Shown: positions 54,155-63,221 of the stretch, piece after piece
Position numbering within the stretch: position 1 is the first letter of the stretch
How the letters are laid out: every line of letters begins with the position of its first letter
From: Acidimicrobiaceae bacterium
GTDB taxonomy: Bacteria; Actinomycetota; Acidimicrobiia; Acidimicrobiales; UBA8592
Direction of reading: 5' to 3'
Assembly: GCA_024641655.1 (NCBI GenBank)
Contig: JAHECR010000007.1
Span: 43,871 to 107,870, forward strand
Length of the DNA stretch: 64,000 bases
Position numbers and translations under genes: made by a program
Notes under the pieces: model-generated
What the model was told of the DNA's origin: nothing
The model's database searches: none
The model's input: the letters and a program-made list of their open reading frames with translations, nothing else

Positions 54155-55780
54155 TCAGACCGACCGCTCGCCGAGACGTTGCTGGATGAGCGCTCGGCGG
54201 GCCTGCAGATCCCGATAGGTCATTGCCTCCACATCGGCTTCGATCCCGATCGAGGATTTCATCGCCGTGAGATCCACCTCGTAGGCGGAGGGGTCCAGGC
54301 CGACGTCGGCCGCGATCCGCGCTCCGTGGGTCTGGGCGAAGTACATCGCCAGGTGGGTGATCTCCCCGAACAGGTCGACGTCGGGAGCGAGGTTGGCGAT
54401 CGCCGCGTCGAGGAAGACCATGTTCTTCGCGAACAACATGAGCTCCTTGGGCATGCGCGCGCCGTAGCCGAGCAGCGCCTTCACGATCCGGTTCATCTCC
54501 GAGACGAGCTCATCGCGTGACAACGTGGTCGGGTCGATCGGTGGGAGGTCCAGACCGAGGTCGGTGATCACCGCTTCCAGGTCGGTGTCGGGCGGGAGGG
54601 CCCCCAGGTCTCGGATCGCCCCGAGCTGACCCCGTACGTCGTTCGTGGTCGAAGCGATGAGCAGGCGCAAGAACGCGACGCGCCTGGCCTGGTCGAGCCG
54701 CCCGACGATGCCGAAGTCGAGCAGCGCAGTGCGCCCGTCGGCCATCACGAACAGGTTGCCGCCGTGGAGATCACCATGGAACACGCCGTGGATCATGCAG
54801 CCCTCCAGGAAGCCGACCATCCCGGTGCGCACCAGCTGGTGGGTGTCGATGCCCGCTGCGCGGATCTCGGCGACCTGGTCGAAGTCGAAACCCGAAAGAC
54901 GCTCCATCACCAGCACCCGCCGGGTCACCAGCGCGGGATGTGGGCGGGGCACGACGAAGCCGTCCTGGCCGAGCTCGGCGAACGAACGGGCGACATCGAG
55001 CATGTTCTGGGCCTCGAGCCGGAAGTCGAGCTCCTCGACGATGGTCTGCGCGAACAGCTCGACGAGCGCCGGGGGGTTGGCCAGTGCGGCGATCGGGATA
55101 CGACCGATGAGGATGGGCGCGAGCCACGCCATCACCTCCAGGTCACGGCCGACCAGCTTGGCCACCGAAGGGCGCTGGACCTTCACGACGACCTCGCAGG
55201 GCCCGCCCCCGGGGCCTTCGCGCAGTACCGCTCGGTGGACCTGGGCGATCGACGCCGCCGCGAGTGGGGTCTCGTCGAATTCGGAGAACATGGCCTCTAT
55301 GGGGCCGCCGAGCTCCTCGGCGACGACCGCCGCGATGACGTCATAGGGCTCAGCGGGCACCTGGTCCCGGCACAGCTTGAACTCGGCAACGAGCTCCTCG
55401 GGGAAGATGCCGTCGCCGCTCGAGATGATCTGCCCGAGCTTGATGTAGGTCGGGCCCAGCCGTTCGGCCGCCCGTCGCAGCCGGCGGGCGATCCCTGCGC
55501 GCGACACGCCCCCGCCTCGGCGGCGTTCTCGCAGACGCCACAGCAGCACCGCGCCGCCGAGGTCGGCCACGACCCGCACGACCCGGAGCCCCGGCGGGAG
55601 CCGGCGCGGTGAGACGAGCTCCGGGACCCGGCGCCGGGCGACCCGTCGGCGGAGGTCGATGTTGCGTTGCCAGGCGAGTTCGGACGCATCGAGCCGCCAG
55701 GGTCCGTGATCGCTGAACGAACCCACGCGTTCGGCAAGAGAGCTCGATCGTCCGGCGTCGATGGGGGGTTCCACGACCAC
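54155..55780 (-). CDS. ABC1/AarF (UbiB)-family kinase-like protein, 541 aa
   Basis: Atypical kinase of the COQ8/UbiB group, usually linked with quinone biosynthesis or lipid handling. Motifs: KLGQIISS (KxGQ) near residue 112, VEELDFRLEAQNM, VVVKVQRP with the ATP-binding Lys, HGDLHGGNLF as the catalytic loop and LLDFGIVG as the metal loop. The A-rich loop reads AAASIAQVH in place of glycine-rich, as in the family. Length is typical. Substrate unknown. GTG start is assumed. Confidence 0.86.
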   Translation of the reverse strand: MVVEPPIDAGRSSSLAERVGSFSDHGPWRLDASELAWQRNIDLRRRVARRRVPELVSPRRLPPGLRVVRVVADLGGAVLLWRLRERRRGGGVSRAGIARRLRRAAERLGPTYIKLGQIISSGDGIFPEELVAEFKLCRDQVPAEPYDVIAAVVAEELGGPIEAMFSEFDETPLAAASIAQVHRAVLREGPGGGPCEVVVKVQRPSVAKLVGRDLEVMAWLAPILIGRIPIAALANPPALVELFAQTIVEELDFRLEAQNMLDVARSFAELGQDGFVVPRPHPALVTRRVLVMERLSGFDFDQVAEIRAAGIDTHQLVRTGMVGFLEGCMIHGVFHGDLHGGNLFVMADGRTALLDFGIVGRLDQARRVAFLRLLIASTTNDVRGQLGAIRDLGALPPDTDLEAVITDLGLDLPPIDPTTLSRDELVSEMNRIVKALLGYGARMPKELMLFAKNMVFLDAAIANLAPDVDLFGEITHLAMYFAQTHGARIAADVGLDPSAYEVDLTAMKSSIGIEADVEAMTYRDLQARRALIQQRLGERSV

Positions 55781-55841
55781 GATGTTCCCAGGGTCGCACC
55801 CGCGGTGCCCTGTCGTGCCGAAGGCGGTGTGACCCGACCGT

Positions 55842-56594
55842 TCAGGCGTAGCCCAACGCGTCGAGGACCGGTCCCACGAGCGCGTCGTGGCAGATCAGCA
55901 GGTCAGGGAGGTAGACGTCGTCCTGGTTGTAGCGCAGCGGCGATCCGTCGAGACGTGAGACGTGGAGGCCCGCGGCGGCAGCAACGGCCACAGGTGCGCA
56001 GCTGTCCCACTCGTACTGGCCGCCGGTATGGGCGTAGATGTCGGCCTCGCCGCGCACGACGGCCATGGCCTTGGCTCCGGCCGAACCCATGTGGATCAGC
56101 TCACCGGACAACGCGTCCACCAGGGTCTCGGCGGCGGGGCCGGGCCGGGTGCGGCTGGCGATGACGCGAGGCGAGTCGAGTCGGACGGGCGGGGTCGGCG
56201 GTGGGGACGCGGTGCTCAGCGTCAGGCCGAGCGCGGGAAGGCCGACTGCTCCCGCAGTGGGCGTGTGGTTCTCGACCAGTGCCACGTGCACCGCCCAGTC
56301 GCTGCGTGGTGGTTCACCGAACTCGCGGGTGCCGTCGAGTGGGTCGATGATCCACACCCGGTCCGCTCCGAGTCTGGCCTTGTCGTCCTTGCCCTCCTCG
56401 GACAGGACCGCGTCGTTCGGCCGCGCAGCCGCGATCAGGGCCATGAGCAGCTCGTGGGCGCGTCGGTCTCCGGTGTCTTTGAGGTCGGCCCCCGAGGCAC
56501 CTGCGCCGGTGAGCTCTGCCCGCACGGTCAGGAGCACCTCGCCGGCACGGCGCGCCAACTCGGCGGCCAGTTCGTGGTCGGCTGCGTCTGCCAT
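55842..56594 (-). CDS. cysQ: 3'(2'),5'-bisphosphate nucleotidase CysQ-like (inositol monophosphatase fold), 250 aa
   Basis: Hydrolyses phosphoadenosine phosphate, a by-product of sulfate assimilation. Metal motif DPLDGTREF near residue 88, with Glu in LSEEG just before, and WDSCAPVAVAAAAGL as the second metal motif. The actinobacterial CysQ family matches in length and motifs. GGGAGG is about 11 nt before the ATG, so this gene uses a normal leader. It is divergent from tesB; the intergenic region holds two inverted repeats. Confidence 0.85.
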   Translation of the reverse strand: MADAADHELAAELARRAGEVLLTVRAELTGAGASGADLKDTGDRRAHELLMALIAAARPNDAVLSEEGKDDKARLGADRVWIIDPLDGTREFGEPPRSDWAVHVALVENHTPTAGAVGLPALGLTLSTASPPPTPPVRLDSPRVIASRTRPGPAAETLVDALSGELIHMGSAGAKAMAVVRGEADIYAHTGGQYEWDSCAPVAVAAAAGLHVSRLDGSPLRYNQDDVYLPDLLICHDALVGPVLDALGYA

Positions 56595-56640
56595 GGTCGC
56601 GGTCCTCCCGTGCGGGTTCGATGCAGTGGCCCCCGACGGT

Positions 56641-56687
56641 AACTGCCGATGGGAGGCCCATTGCCTCCGACGAGTGTGCCCGCAGTT
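56641..56687. repeat. Nested inverted repeats between cysQ and tesB
   Basis: Outer arms AACTGC (56641-56646) and GCAGTT (56682-56687); inner arms GGAGGC (56652-56657) and GCCTCC (56663-56668) around a 5-nt loop. Could be an operator or an RNA structure in the cysQ leader. Confidence 0.4.
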
Positions 56688-56737
56688 GGCGGGTCTCGGA
56701 TAGTCGTCGTCGCCGCGCTGATAGTCTGGGAACCGCC

Positions 56738-56827
56738 ATGGAGTCCGAGCGCCCACATCTCGACAGTGCCGGCGCGCGCTCCGGGTGGACGCATCGTCGC
56801 CCAGCGCGGTCTCCTCTGAGTCCATGA
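56738..56827 (+). CDS. Possible leader open frame coupled to tesB, 29 aa
   Basis: A short ATG frame that begins 10 nt after TAGTCT (56722) and ends at a TGA overlapping the tesB ATG (ATGA). Same layout as the leader genes before hydantoinase and the MFS exporter. Not proven to be translated. Confidence 0.35.
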   Translation: MESERPHLDSAGARSGWTHRRPARSPLSP

Positions 56828-57729
56828 GTCGCCGATTCGAGGCCACGCTCGATCTGCTCGATCTGGAACGCATCGAGGTCGACATCTTCCGCGGGCGCCA
56901 GCCCGGCGGTGAGGCTGCGCGACCGCGCGTCTTCGGCGGACAGGTGGCGGCGCAGGCGCTGATGGCCGCCTCGTGCACCGTCGAGGCCGGCGTGGTGCAT
57001 TCCCTGCACTCGTACTTCCTGCGTGCCGGTGATCCAACCATTCCCATCGTGTACGAAGTGGATCGGATTCGCGACGGGCGGTCCTTCGCCACCCGTCGCG
57101 TGGTGGCGATCCAACACGGCGAGGCAATCTTCAACCTCCAGGCGAGCTTCCACGTCGACGAGGACGGGTACACCCACCAGGACCCGATGCCCGACGTGCC
57201 CGCTCCCGAGGATCTTCCGACGACGGCGGAGCTCGCCGCCGTACACCCCGATGCCGCCGCCCGCTTCGGCTTCATCGACGCCTGGCCCGTCGACATGCGG
57301 TTCATCACCGACCCGCCCTACCTGCGTTCGGTCGGCCGCGCCCCCGAACAGCTGCTGTGGCTGCGGGCCGACGGTGACGTCGGCGATGATCCCGTCGCCC
57401 AGCGCTGCATGTTGACCTTCATCTCCGACATGATCCTGCTGTCCACCCAGACGCTGCCCCACGTCGGGGATTCGAGCGCCGAGCTCATGATGGCCAGCCT
57501 CGACCATCTGGTCTGGTTCCACCGCCCCCATCGGATCGACGAATGGACCCTGTACACGATGCGGTCGCGCACCGCGCAAGGAGCGCGTGGTTTCATGACC
57601 GCCTCGATGTTCTCGCAGTCCGGCGCCTTGGTTGCGTCGGTTGCTCAGGAGGGTCTCATGCGCACCGTGGCGACCAGACCGGACCACCACGTCGGAGAAC
57701 GCGAGCTCGAAGGCAGGACCCGTGGCTGA
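56824..57729 (+). CDS. tesB: Acyl-CoA thioesterase II (TesB-like), 301 aa
   Basis: Double hotdog-fold hydrolase that frees fatty acids from CoA. The beginning SRRFEATLDLLDLERIEVDIFRG resembles the start of E. coli TesB, and VFGGQVAAQALMAA and the second hotdog motif SLDHLVWFHRP are present. The start at 56824 fits this alignment; a GTG at 56785 would add 13 residues. It overlaps the start of kup (GTGGCTGA), so a K+ transporter and a thioesterase are co-transcribed, an odd pairing. Confidence 0.85.
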   Translation: MSRRFEATLDLLDLERIEVDIFRGRQPGGEAARPRVFGGQVAAQALMAASCTVEAGVVHSLHSYFLRAGDPTIPIVYEVDRIRDGRSFATRRVVAIQHGEAIFNLQASFHVDEDGYTHQDPMPDVPAPEDLPTTAELAAVHPDAAARFGFIDAWPVDMRFITDPPYLRSVGRAPEQLLWLRADGDVGDDPVAQRCMLTFISDMILLSTQTLPHVGDSSAELMMASLDHLVWFHRPHRIDEWTLYTMRSRTAQGARGFMTASMFSQSGALVASVAQEGLMRTVATRPDHHVGERELEGRTRG

Positions 57730-59617
57730 GGCGACGACGAACCATCCCAAGCGCGGGCACGGGTCTGGTGGGACGACCCATGGGGGCAAGCCGGCGATAC
57801 TCGCGCTCGGCGCGCTGGGTGTGGTGTTCGGCGACATCGGGACCAGCCCCCTCTACGCCATGCGCGAGTCCTTCGAAGGTGCCGGCCATCAGCTCGCCAC
57901 CAGCGAGGCGAACATCCTCGGCGTGCTGTCGCTGGTCCTGTGGTCGCTGGTCGTGGTGATCGCGGTGAAGTATCTCGCGTTCGTGATGCATGCCGACAAC
58001 GAAGGTGAGGGCGGCATCTTGGCCCTGACTGCGTTGATTCCCGCTCCGGGCAGCCGCAAGTGGCTGGTCCTAGTAGGGCTGTTCGGCACCGCGCTGCTGT
58101 ATGGCGACGGCATGATCACGCCCGCGATCTCGGTGTTGAGCGCCGTGGAAGGCACCGAGGTCGCGACGAGCCGGTTCGACTCGTACATCGTGCCGATCGC
58201 GATCGTCATCCTCATCGGCTTGTTCTCGGTGCAAAAGCGCGGGACGACCTCGATCGGTCGGGTCTTCGGCCCCCTGATGATCGTGTGGTTCACGACCTTG
58301 TCGGTCCTGGGCATCACGCAGATCCTGAAAGAGCCCAGCGTGCTCCGTGCAGTGGCCCCCTGGTACGCGGTGCAGTTCTTCTTCGACAACGGATGGACCG
58401 GCTTCCTCGTCCTCGGTTCGGTCGTGCTGGTCGTCACCGGAGGCGAGGCGCTCTATGCCGACATGGGGCACTTCGGTCGTCGCCCCATCGCGATGGCCTG
58501 GTTCGGGATCGCGATGCCCGGGCTCCTGCTCAACTACTTCGGCCAGGGCGCGCTTCTGCTCGGCGAACCCGAGGCGATCGACAACCCCTTCTACCGGCTG
58601 GCACCCGAGTGGGCGACGATTCCACTGGTCGTGCTGGCCACCGCCGCCACGGTGATCGCGTCCCAGGCCCTCATCTCCGGAGCATTCTCGCTCACAGTCC
58701 AGGCGATGCAGCTGGGGTACACGCCGCGCATGAAGGTCGAGCACACGTCGGACTCCGAGATCGGCCAGACCTATCTCCCGGCGGTCAACTGGAGTCTGAT
58801 GGTGGCCTGCATCGCGCTCGTCGTCGGGTTCCGGTCCTCGAGCGGACTGGCCGCGGCCTACGGGCTCGCGGTCACCATGACGATGGCGATCACCACGGTC
58901 TTGTTCTACGTCGTCGCCCAGGAAGTGCTCGGCTGGTCACGGCGTCGTGCCGCCGTGCTGTGCGGACTGTTCCTGTTCGTCGACAGCGCGTTCTTGTTCG
59001 CCAATCTCCCCAAGATCCCCCACGGCGGTTGGTTCCCCCTGGTGGTCGCCGGTGTCGTGTTCGTGATGTTGACCACCTGGCACACTGGTCGGGCGATCAT
59101 CCACCAGCGTCTTCGCCATGGCGAGACCAGCCTGGCGACGTTCGTGGGCAGCCTGCAGGGCGAACCGCCACCCCGTGTCGACGGCACCGCCGTCTACCTC
59201 TTCAGCCGCTCGGGTGCGCTTCCGCCGGCGCTCACGGCCAACGTGCGGTCGAACCACGTGCTGCACGAGCACGTCCTCGTGGTCTCGGTGATCACCGATC
59301 GCGTTCCGCGCGTGCATCCGGTGCGGCGGGTTGTTCGCAACGATCTCGGCGCGGGCGTGTCGACGGTGGAACTGCACTTCGGGTTCACGGAACGACCCGT
59401 CGTGCCCATTGCGCTCGAAACGCTGCTCGGGCTCTCCCCCCACGACACGACCTACTTCGTGGGCCACGAGTCGGTCGTGGTCACCGACGCTCCGGGGATG
59501 GTTGCGTGGCGGGAGCACTTGTACGCAATCCTGTATCGCAATGCGACGAGCGCAGCGCATTACTTCGATCTCCCCCCGAACCGCACCTTCGAGATCGGCA
59601 TGCAGGTCGAGCTCTGA
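57722..59617 (+). CDS. kup: Potassium uptake protein Kup, 631 aa
   Basis: Proton-coupled K+ importer with 12 helices (about residues 25-440) and a cytosolic C-terminal domain. GVVFGDIGTSPLYAMRESF near residue 35 is the family signature; GALLLGEPEAIDNPFYRLAPEW and GGEALYADMGHFG are also conserved. Length matches (about 620-650). GTG start lies within the end of tesB. Confidence 0.93.
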   Translation: MAEATTNHPKRGHGSGGTTHGGKPAILALGALGVVFGDIGTSPLYAMRESFEGAGHQLATSEANILGVLSLVLWSLVVVIAVKYLAFVMHADNEGEGGILALTALIPAPGSRKWLVLVGLFGTALLYGDGMITPAISVLSAVEGTEVATSRFDSYIVPIAIVILIGLFSVQKRGTTSIGRVFGPLMIVWFTTLSVLGITQILKEPSVLRAVAPWYAVQFFFDNGWTGFLVLGSVVLVVTGGEALYADMGHFGRRPIAMAWFGIAMPGLLLNYFGQGALLLGEPEAIDNPFYRLAPEWATIPLVVLATAATVIASQALISGAFSLTVQAMQLGYTPRMKVEHTSDSEIGQTYLPAVNWSLMVACIALVVGFRSSSGLAAAYGLAVTMTMAITTVLFYVVAQEVLGWSRRRAAVLCGLFLFVDSAFLFANLPKIPHGGWFPLVVAGVVFVMLTTWHTGRAIIHQRLRHGETSLATFVGSLQGEPPPRVDGTAVYLFSRSGALPPALTANVRSNHVLHEHVLVVSVITDRVPRVHPVRRVVRNDLGAGVSTVELHFGFTERPVVPIALETLLGLSPHDTTYFVGHESVVVTDAPGMVAWREHLYAILYRNATSAAHYFDLPPNRTFEIGMQVEL

Positions 59618-59641
59618 CGGTCAGCGGGCCCGCCAGGGTGA

Positions 59642-60559
59642 TCAGCTCTCGCGGCGCTTGCGCAGCCGCTTCGAGTGCTCCTCCAGCCGCTTGCGTTGGT
59701 CCTTGCTGAGGCTGTCGAGCCCGTGTTCGGCGACCTGGTCGAGGAGTGCGTCGATCTCCATGTCGGCGAGGGGATCGTTGGCCGGGGCCGAGGGCACGGC
59801 GCTGAGGTTCCCCCGTCCTCGCTTGCGGCTGCGCGTCGCCGAGGGTGGTCGCGGCGCCGCCGAACCAGTCATCGCCGCAGGCAACCGCACGGCGGGGATG
59901 CCCGAGAGCTCCTGGGCGAAGCCGAACGACCGCATCCCCACAAGGGAGGTGGCGACGATGGCCGTGAGCAGCACGAACTCGTATTCGTTGCGGTCCCCGA
60001 GGATCTGCAGGTAATCGATTGCAACGATGATCCCGGCCATCGCGAGCGCCGGGATTCCCGGCCAGAAGCGGGCCTGGGGATACTGCGCAGCGAAGGCGAC
60101 GAGCACGCCGATCTCGATGAACCGCAAACCTGCGGCGATGCCGACGAAGTCAGTGAGCACGAGCTCGACGAGGGTGACGACCACAGCGGGTACCGCCGTG
60201 AGCAGGAGCAGGAACCACATGAAGGGTCGACGACCCATGAGGTTCTCGAGCTGCGACCCGAGCATGTAGAAGACCGCGAACAGCAGGATCGCCCAGAAGT
60301 CGGGCTGGTTGGCGATGGGCCAGGTGACGAGACGCCAGACCTGCCCGTCGAGGACGCCCGTGGCGTTGAAGTAGTCGGAGGACACCAGCCACAGCTGCTT
60401 GGAGACCGAGCGACTCGGCCCCTCGATCGCCCAGACGAACATGGAGAGGATCCCCATGCCGATGACCGCCACCGTCGTGGTGACATCGACTTGGCCGACG
60501 CGGAACCAGGGGTCGTTGCCGTGCGAGAAGGGGCTCGAGAAGGAGTAGCGATCGGGCAC
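59642..60559 (-). CDS. Rhomboid-like membrane protein lacking the protease site, 305 aa
   Basis: Six helices between about residues 25 and 205, followed by a basic Pro-rich stretch and a helical C-terminal segment (MEIDALLDQVAEHGLDSLSKDQRKRLEEHSKRL) of the kind seen at the end of actinobacterial rhomboid-family proteins. The catalytic GxSG is GIAAG (Ser lost), and no His is found in the following helix, so it should be a pseudoprotease. GTG at 60559 is chosen as start because TACGTT is exactly 7 nt upstream; a GTG at 60586 would add 9 residues. Confidence 0.72.
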   Translation of the reverse strand: MPDRYSFSSPFSHGNDPWFRVGQVDVTTTVAVIGMGILSMFVWAIEGPSRSVSKQLWLVSSDYFNATGVLDGQVWRLVTWPIANQPDFWAILLFAVFYMLGSQLENLMGRRPFMWFLLLLTAVPAVVVTLVELVLTDFVGIAAGLRFIEIGVLVAFAAQYPQARFWPGIPALAMAGIIVAIDYLQILGDRNEYEFVLLTAIVATSLVGMRSFGFAQELSGIPAVRLPAAMTGSAAPRPPSATRSRKRGRGNLSAVPSAPANDPLADMEIDALLDQVAEHGLDSLSKDQRKRLEEHSKRLRKRRES

Positions 60560-60566
60560 GCCTCTC

Positions 60567-60572
60567 AACGTA
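60567..60572 (-). promoter_or_regulatory. Predicted leaderless -10 box (rhomboid-like gene)
   Basis: The minus strand reads TACGTT, 7 nt, GTG at 60559. Confidence 0.55.
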
Positions 60573-60611
60573 CCCGTTGCCGCCACGTCTTTCGACGACG
60601 GTGAAACCTGG

Positions 60612-61478
60612 TCAGCGCTCGACGCCAGCGCGTGACACTGCGACCCGGTGTGCCGCGATCTCGAGCGAGTCGTCGAGCTCGTCGAGCTCGACCGGTCCGC
60701 CGGTGCGGTGTTCGAGGGCCCAGGCGAGCACCACGTCGGCGAACCACGGGTTCTTCGGGAGGACGGGCCCGTGCAGATAGGTGCCGATCACCCGCTGCTG
60801 TACCGCGCCTTCGTGGCCCGAGGCGCCGTCGTTGCCGTGGCCGTGCACGACTCGCCCCAACGGAACCGCAGCAGGACCCAACAAGGTGCGGCCGATGTGA
60901 TTCTCGTAGCCGACGACCTCGCTGGTGCGCCCGTCCAACGTGGCCTCGATCACGAGGTCGCCCACGAGCCGCCGGTCGCCCGCCTCGGTGTCGAGGTCGA
61001 GCAGGCCCACGCCTGGAAGTCGGTTGCCGGCGGCGTCGGTGTACCCGACGCCCGCGAGCTGGATGCCTCCACACACCCACAAGAACGCGGCGCCGTCCGC
61101 CGCAGCGGACCGCAGGGCTGCGGCCTTGGTCACGAGGTCGTTGGCAACGATTCGCTGGTCGCGGTCCTGCCCGCCGCCGAGGTAGAAGAGGTCGTGTTCG
61201 CCCGGCTCGACGTGCTCGCCGAGGCCGACCTCGGTGACCGCGAGCGCGAGCCCGCGCCACGCAAGTCGCTGTCCGAACACGGCGATGTTGCCGCGATCGG
61301 CATAGATGTTCATCTGCTCGGGGTACAGGTGACACAGCCGCACGTCGGCCGTGTCGGCCTTCTCCGTGCGGCTCGGTGCTGGTTTGTTCGTCTTCTGGTC
61401 GGCCGGGTCCGTCTCCGTGCGGCTCGGTGCTGGTTTGTTCGCCTTCTGGTCGGCCGGGTCCGTCTCCGTGCGGCTCAC
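60612..61478 (-). CDS. gatD: Lipid II isoglutaminyl synthase, glutaminase subunit GatD, 288 aa
   Basis: Supplies ammonia for amidation of the D-Glu of lipid II by MurT. The class I amidotransferase fold shows YLGGGQDRDQRIV, the nucleophile Cys in WVCGGIQLAG and the His in GTYLHGPVLPKNP. The start (GTG) overlaps the murT stop (GTGA). GatD is usually about 240 residues; the extra 40 or so at the N-terminus are a recent-looking tandem repeat (units SRTETDPADQKANKPAP, then a near copy, then a partial one) followed by the family start VRLCHLYPEQMNIYAD. Confidence 0.9.
   Translation of the reverse strand: MSRTETDPADQKANKPAPSRTETDPADQKTNKPAPSRTEKADTADVRLCHLYPEQMNIYADRGNIAVFGQRLAWRGLALAVTEVGLGEHVEPGEHDLFYLGGGQDRDQRIVANDLVTKAAALRSAAADGAAFLWVCGGIQLAGVGYTDAAGNRLPGVGLLDLDTEAGDRRLVGDLVIEATLDGRTSEVVGYENHIGRTLLGPAAVPLGRVVHGHGNDGASGHEGAVQQRVIGTYLHGPVLPKNPWFADVVLAWALEHRTGGPVELDELDDSLEIAAHRVAVSRAGVER
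61360..61461. repeat. Two 51-bp direct repeats in gatD (third partial copy follows)
   Basis: Copies 61360-61410 and 61411-61461 differ at about two bases; a partial third continues to 61478. The unit is a multiple of three, so the reading frame is kept. Repeat number is likely to vary among strains. Confidence 0.8.
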
Positions 61479-62842
61479 GGTGCTTCCTCCCAGAAGGCGC
61501 GGGCGACGCCGCGCCGCACGAGATCGGCTCGGAGGTCCAACATCGCGGTGTAGGTGGGCAGGACGTAGATGGTCGCGCCCTCGGGGCTCGAGTCGACGGC
61601 GTGGTCGATCGCCTCGGCGACCCCGGTGCCCACGGTGATCCGACCGCGTTCGCACCCGCCGTAGACGAACCGCAGCGCGAGGTCGTGGGCGCGGTCGCCG
61701 CCGATGGTGATCGACGCGGCCCGCTCGAAGAGTGGCTCGTAGTCGACGTCCCAGATCCAGGACACATCTTGACCATCTGCGGTGCGGTCGTTCAAGAACA
61801 GCAGGAGGTGGATGGGCGCGGGGGCCAGGCAGACCGTTCGCACGTTCTCGTTCGCCCCTGCGGGGTTCTTCGCCAGCAGGAGCAGCAGGTCCCGGCCCTC
61901 GAGCGCAATACGCTCGCCGCGTCCGAACGCCGCCTGCGTGCGCGCCAACGACGACCCGATCCGTGGCGTCTCGATACCCAGCGCGTGGGCTGCGGCGATG
62001 GCCGCGGTGGCGTTGTAGGCGTTGTGGAGACCAGGCAGTGCAAGCTCCGAACGCAGCGGCCCCGCAGGAGTCTGCACCTCGATGTGGACCGAGTCGATAC
62101 CGGTGACCTCCGCCGTGCGCAACGAGACCTGCGGCGTCGGCCGCGTCAGACCGCAGGCCGGACAGCTCCAGTGTCCGAGATGACCGATGGTGACGAGCGT
62201 GTACTCGAGCGGCTGGTCGCAACGAGGGCAGTTCGTGGAATCAGCTGCATGGGCCAGCCCGCCGCGCCCTTGGGACCGATCGTCGAGACCGAAGTAGACG
62301 ACGCCGGAACGTCCGGCGCCGAGATGAGCCACCGACGGATCGTCAGCGTTGAGCACCACGACGACGTCCTCGGGCAGCGACGCGATCAGGGCGTGCCAAC
62401 GCGCGACGAGGGTCTCGAGCTCGCCGTAGCGATCCAGCTGGTCGCGGAAAAGGTTCATCAGCACCACGACACGGGGCTCGAGCTGTCGAGTCGCCGTGTC
62501 CAGCGCCGCTTCGTCGACCTCGAACAGCCCGAAGTCGGCGTTGTCGGCGCCATCGAGGAGGGCCGCCGCGATGCCGCGGAGCAGGTTCGATCCTGCGGTG
62601 TTGGCCACCGTCGACCAACCCGCGTCGTCGACGACCGATCGCAGCAGCCGAGCGGTCGTGGTCTTGCCGTTCGTGGCCGAGATCACCACCGATCCTCGCC
62701 GCAGTCCGCGAGAGAGCTCCCGCACCGCCTGGGGGCGAAGCTTGAGCAACACGACCCCCGGCACGGTGGTCCCACCGCCGCGTCCGAGCCGGCGCGAGAG
62801 CCAGCCGGCGCCGCGGGCGATCAGCTGGGCGGCTCGTCGCAT
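61475..62842 (-). CDS. murT: Lipid II isoglutaminyl synthase, Mur-ligase subunit MurT, 455 aa
   Basis: ATP-dependent enzyme that amidates the D-Glu of peptidoglycan precursor with GatD. ISATNGKTTTARLL is the P-loop of the Mur ligases near residue 53. The Cys pairs CPRC and CPAC (about residues 208 and 228) form the zinc ribbon found in MurT. C-terminal Mur domain (DUF1727) ends YVLPTYTAMLDLRADL. An ATG at 62842 is preferred to the GTG at 62845 because TACCAT lies 7 nt before the ATG. Confidence 0.93.
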   Translation of the reverse strand: MRRAAQLIARGAGWLSRRLGRGGGTTVPGVVLLKLRPQAVRELSRGLRRGSVVISATNGKTTTARLLRSVVDDAGWSTVANTAGSNLLRGIAAALLDGADNADFGLFEVDEAALDTATRQLEPRVVVLMNLFRDQLDRYGELETLVARWHALIASLPEDVVVVLNADDPSVAHLGAGRSGVVYFGLDDRSQGRGGLAHAADSTNCPRCDQPLEYTLVTIGHLGHWSCPACGLTRPTPQVSLRTAEVTGIDSVHIEVQTPAGPLRSELALPGLHNAYNATAAIAAAHALGIETPRIGSSLARTQAAFGRGERIALEGRDLLLLLAKNPAGANENVRTVCLAPAPIHLLLFLNDRTADGQDVSWIWDVDYEPLFERAASITIGGDRAHDLALRFVYGGCERGRITVGTGVAEAIDHAVDSSPEGATIYVLPTYTAMLDLRADLVRRGVARAFWEEAP

Positions 62843-62849
62843 CACGCCG

Positions 62850-62855
62850 ATGGTA
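62850..62855 (-). promoter_or_regulatory. Predicted leaderless -10 box (murT-gatD operon)
   Basis: The minus strand reads TACCAT, 7 nt, ATG at 62842. Confidence 0.58.
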
Positions 62856-62906
62856 GGCGAACCGCCGCTCGGCTCACATCACCCCACCTCCTGCCGATGG
62901 AGGGTC

Positions 62907-63176
62907 ATGGCGACACCAACCACCATGTCACCAGCGCCCGCCGTCCCAGGGTCGCAGAAACAGGTCTGGCAGAGTCGCGCGGTCACCCGGCTCGTCGAAC
63001 CCGGCAACTGGGCCGAGTGTGCGCTGTGCGAGGAAGTCATCAAGTTCCGGGCGCGTGAACGAAGGGCCCAGGTCATCTGCAACGTGTACGTGGACGGCAA
63101 GTGGGACCGCGTCGAGCACTTCCACTCTGACTGCTACAAGGCCGCCGAAGAACCCTACGGCGAGTCGGTCGAGTAG
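62907..63176 (+). CDS. Small zinc-binding protein, 89 aa
   Basis: Single zinc motif CALC ... HSDC (residues about 39-42 and 72-75). A conserved core runs through the word VIKFRARERRAQVICNVYVDGKWDRVEHFHSDCY. GGAGGG is just before the ATG. I recall similar proteins of about 70-90 residues as single genes in Actinobacteria, but no function is known. It lies between murT and the MFS gene, oriented with the latter. Confidence 0.68.
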   Translation: MATPTTMSPAPAVPGSQKQVWQSRAVTRLVEPGNWAECALCEEVIKFRARERRAQVICNVYVDGKWDRVEHFHSDCYKAAEEPYGESVE

Positions 63177-63208
63177 CGAACGATACGCACCGACGCGTCG
63201 TCGCCGCC

Positions 63209-63214
63209 TAACCT
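63209..63214 (+). promoter_or_regulatory. Predicted leaderless -10 box (MFS leader gene)
   Basis: TAACCT, 7 nt, ATG at 63222. No Shine-Dalgarno sequence. Confidence 0.6.
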
Positions 63215-63221
63215 GGCGCCG

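Noticed and set aside
59618..59641. GCGGGCCCGC palindrome between kup and the rhomboid-like gene
   Set aside because: Ten-base palindromes of G and C are common by chance here and it has no loop.
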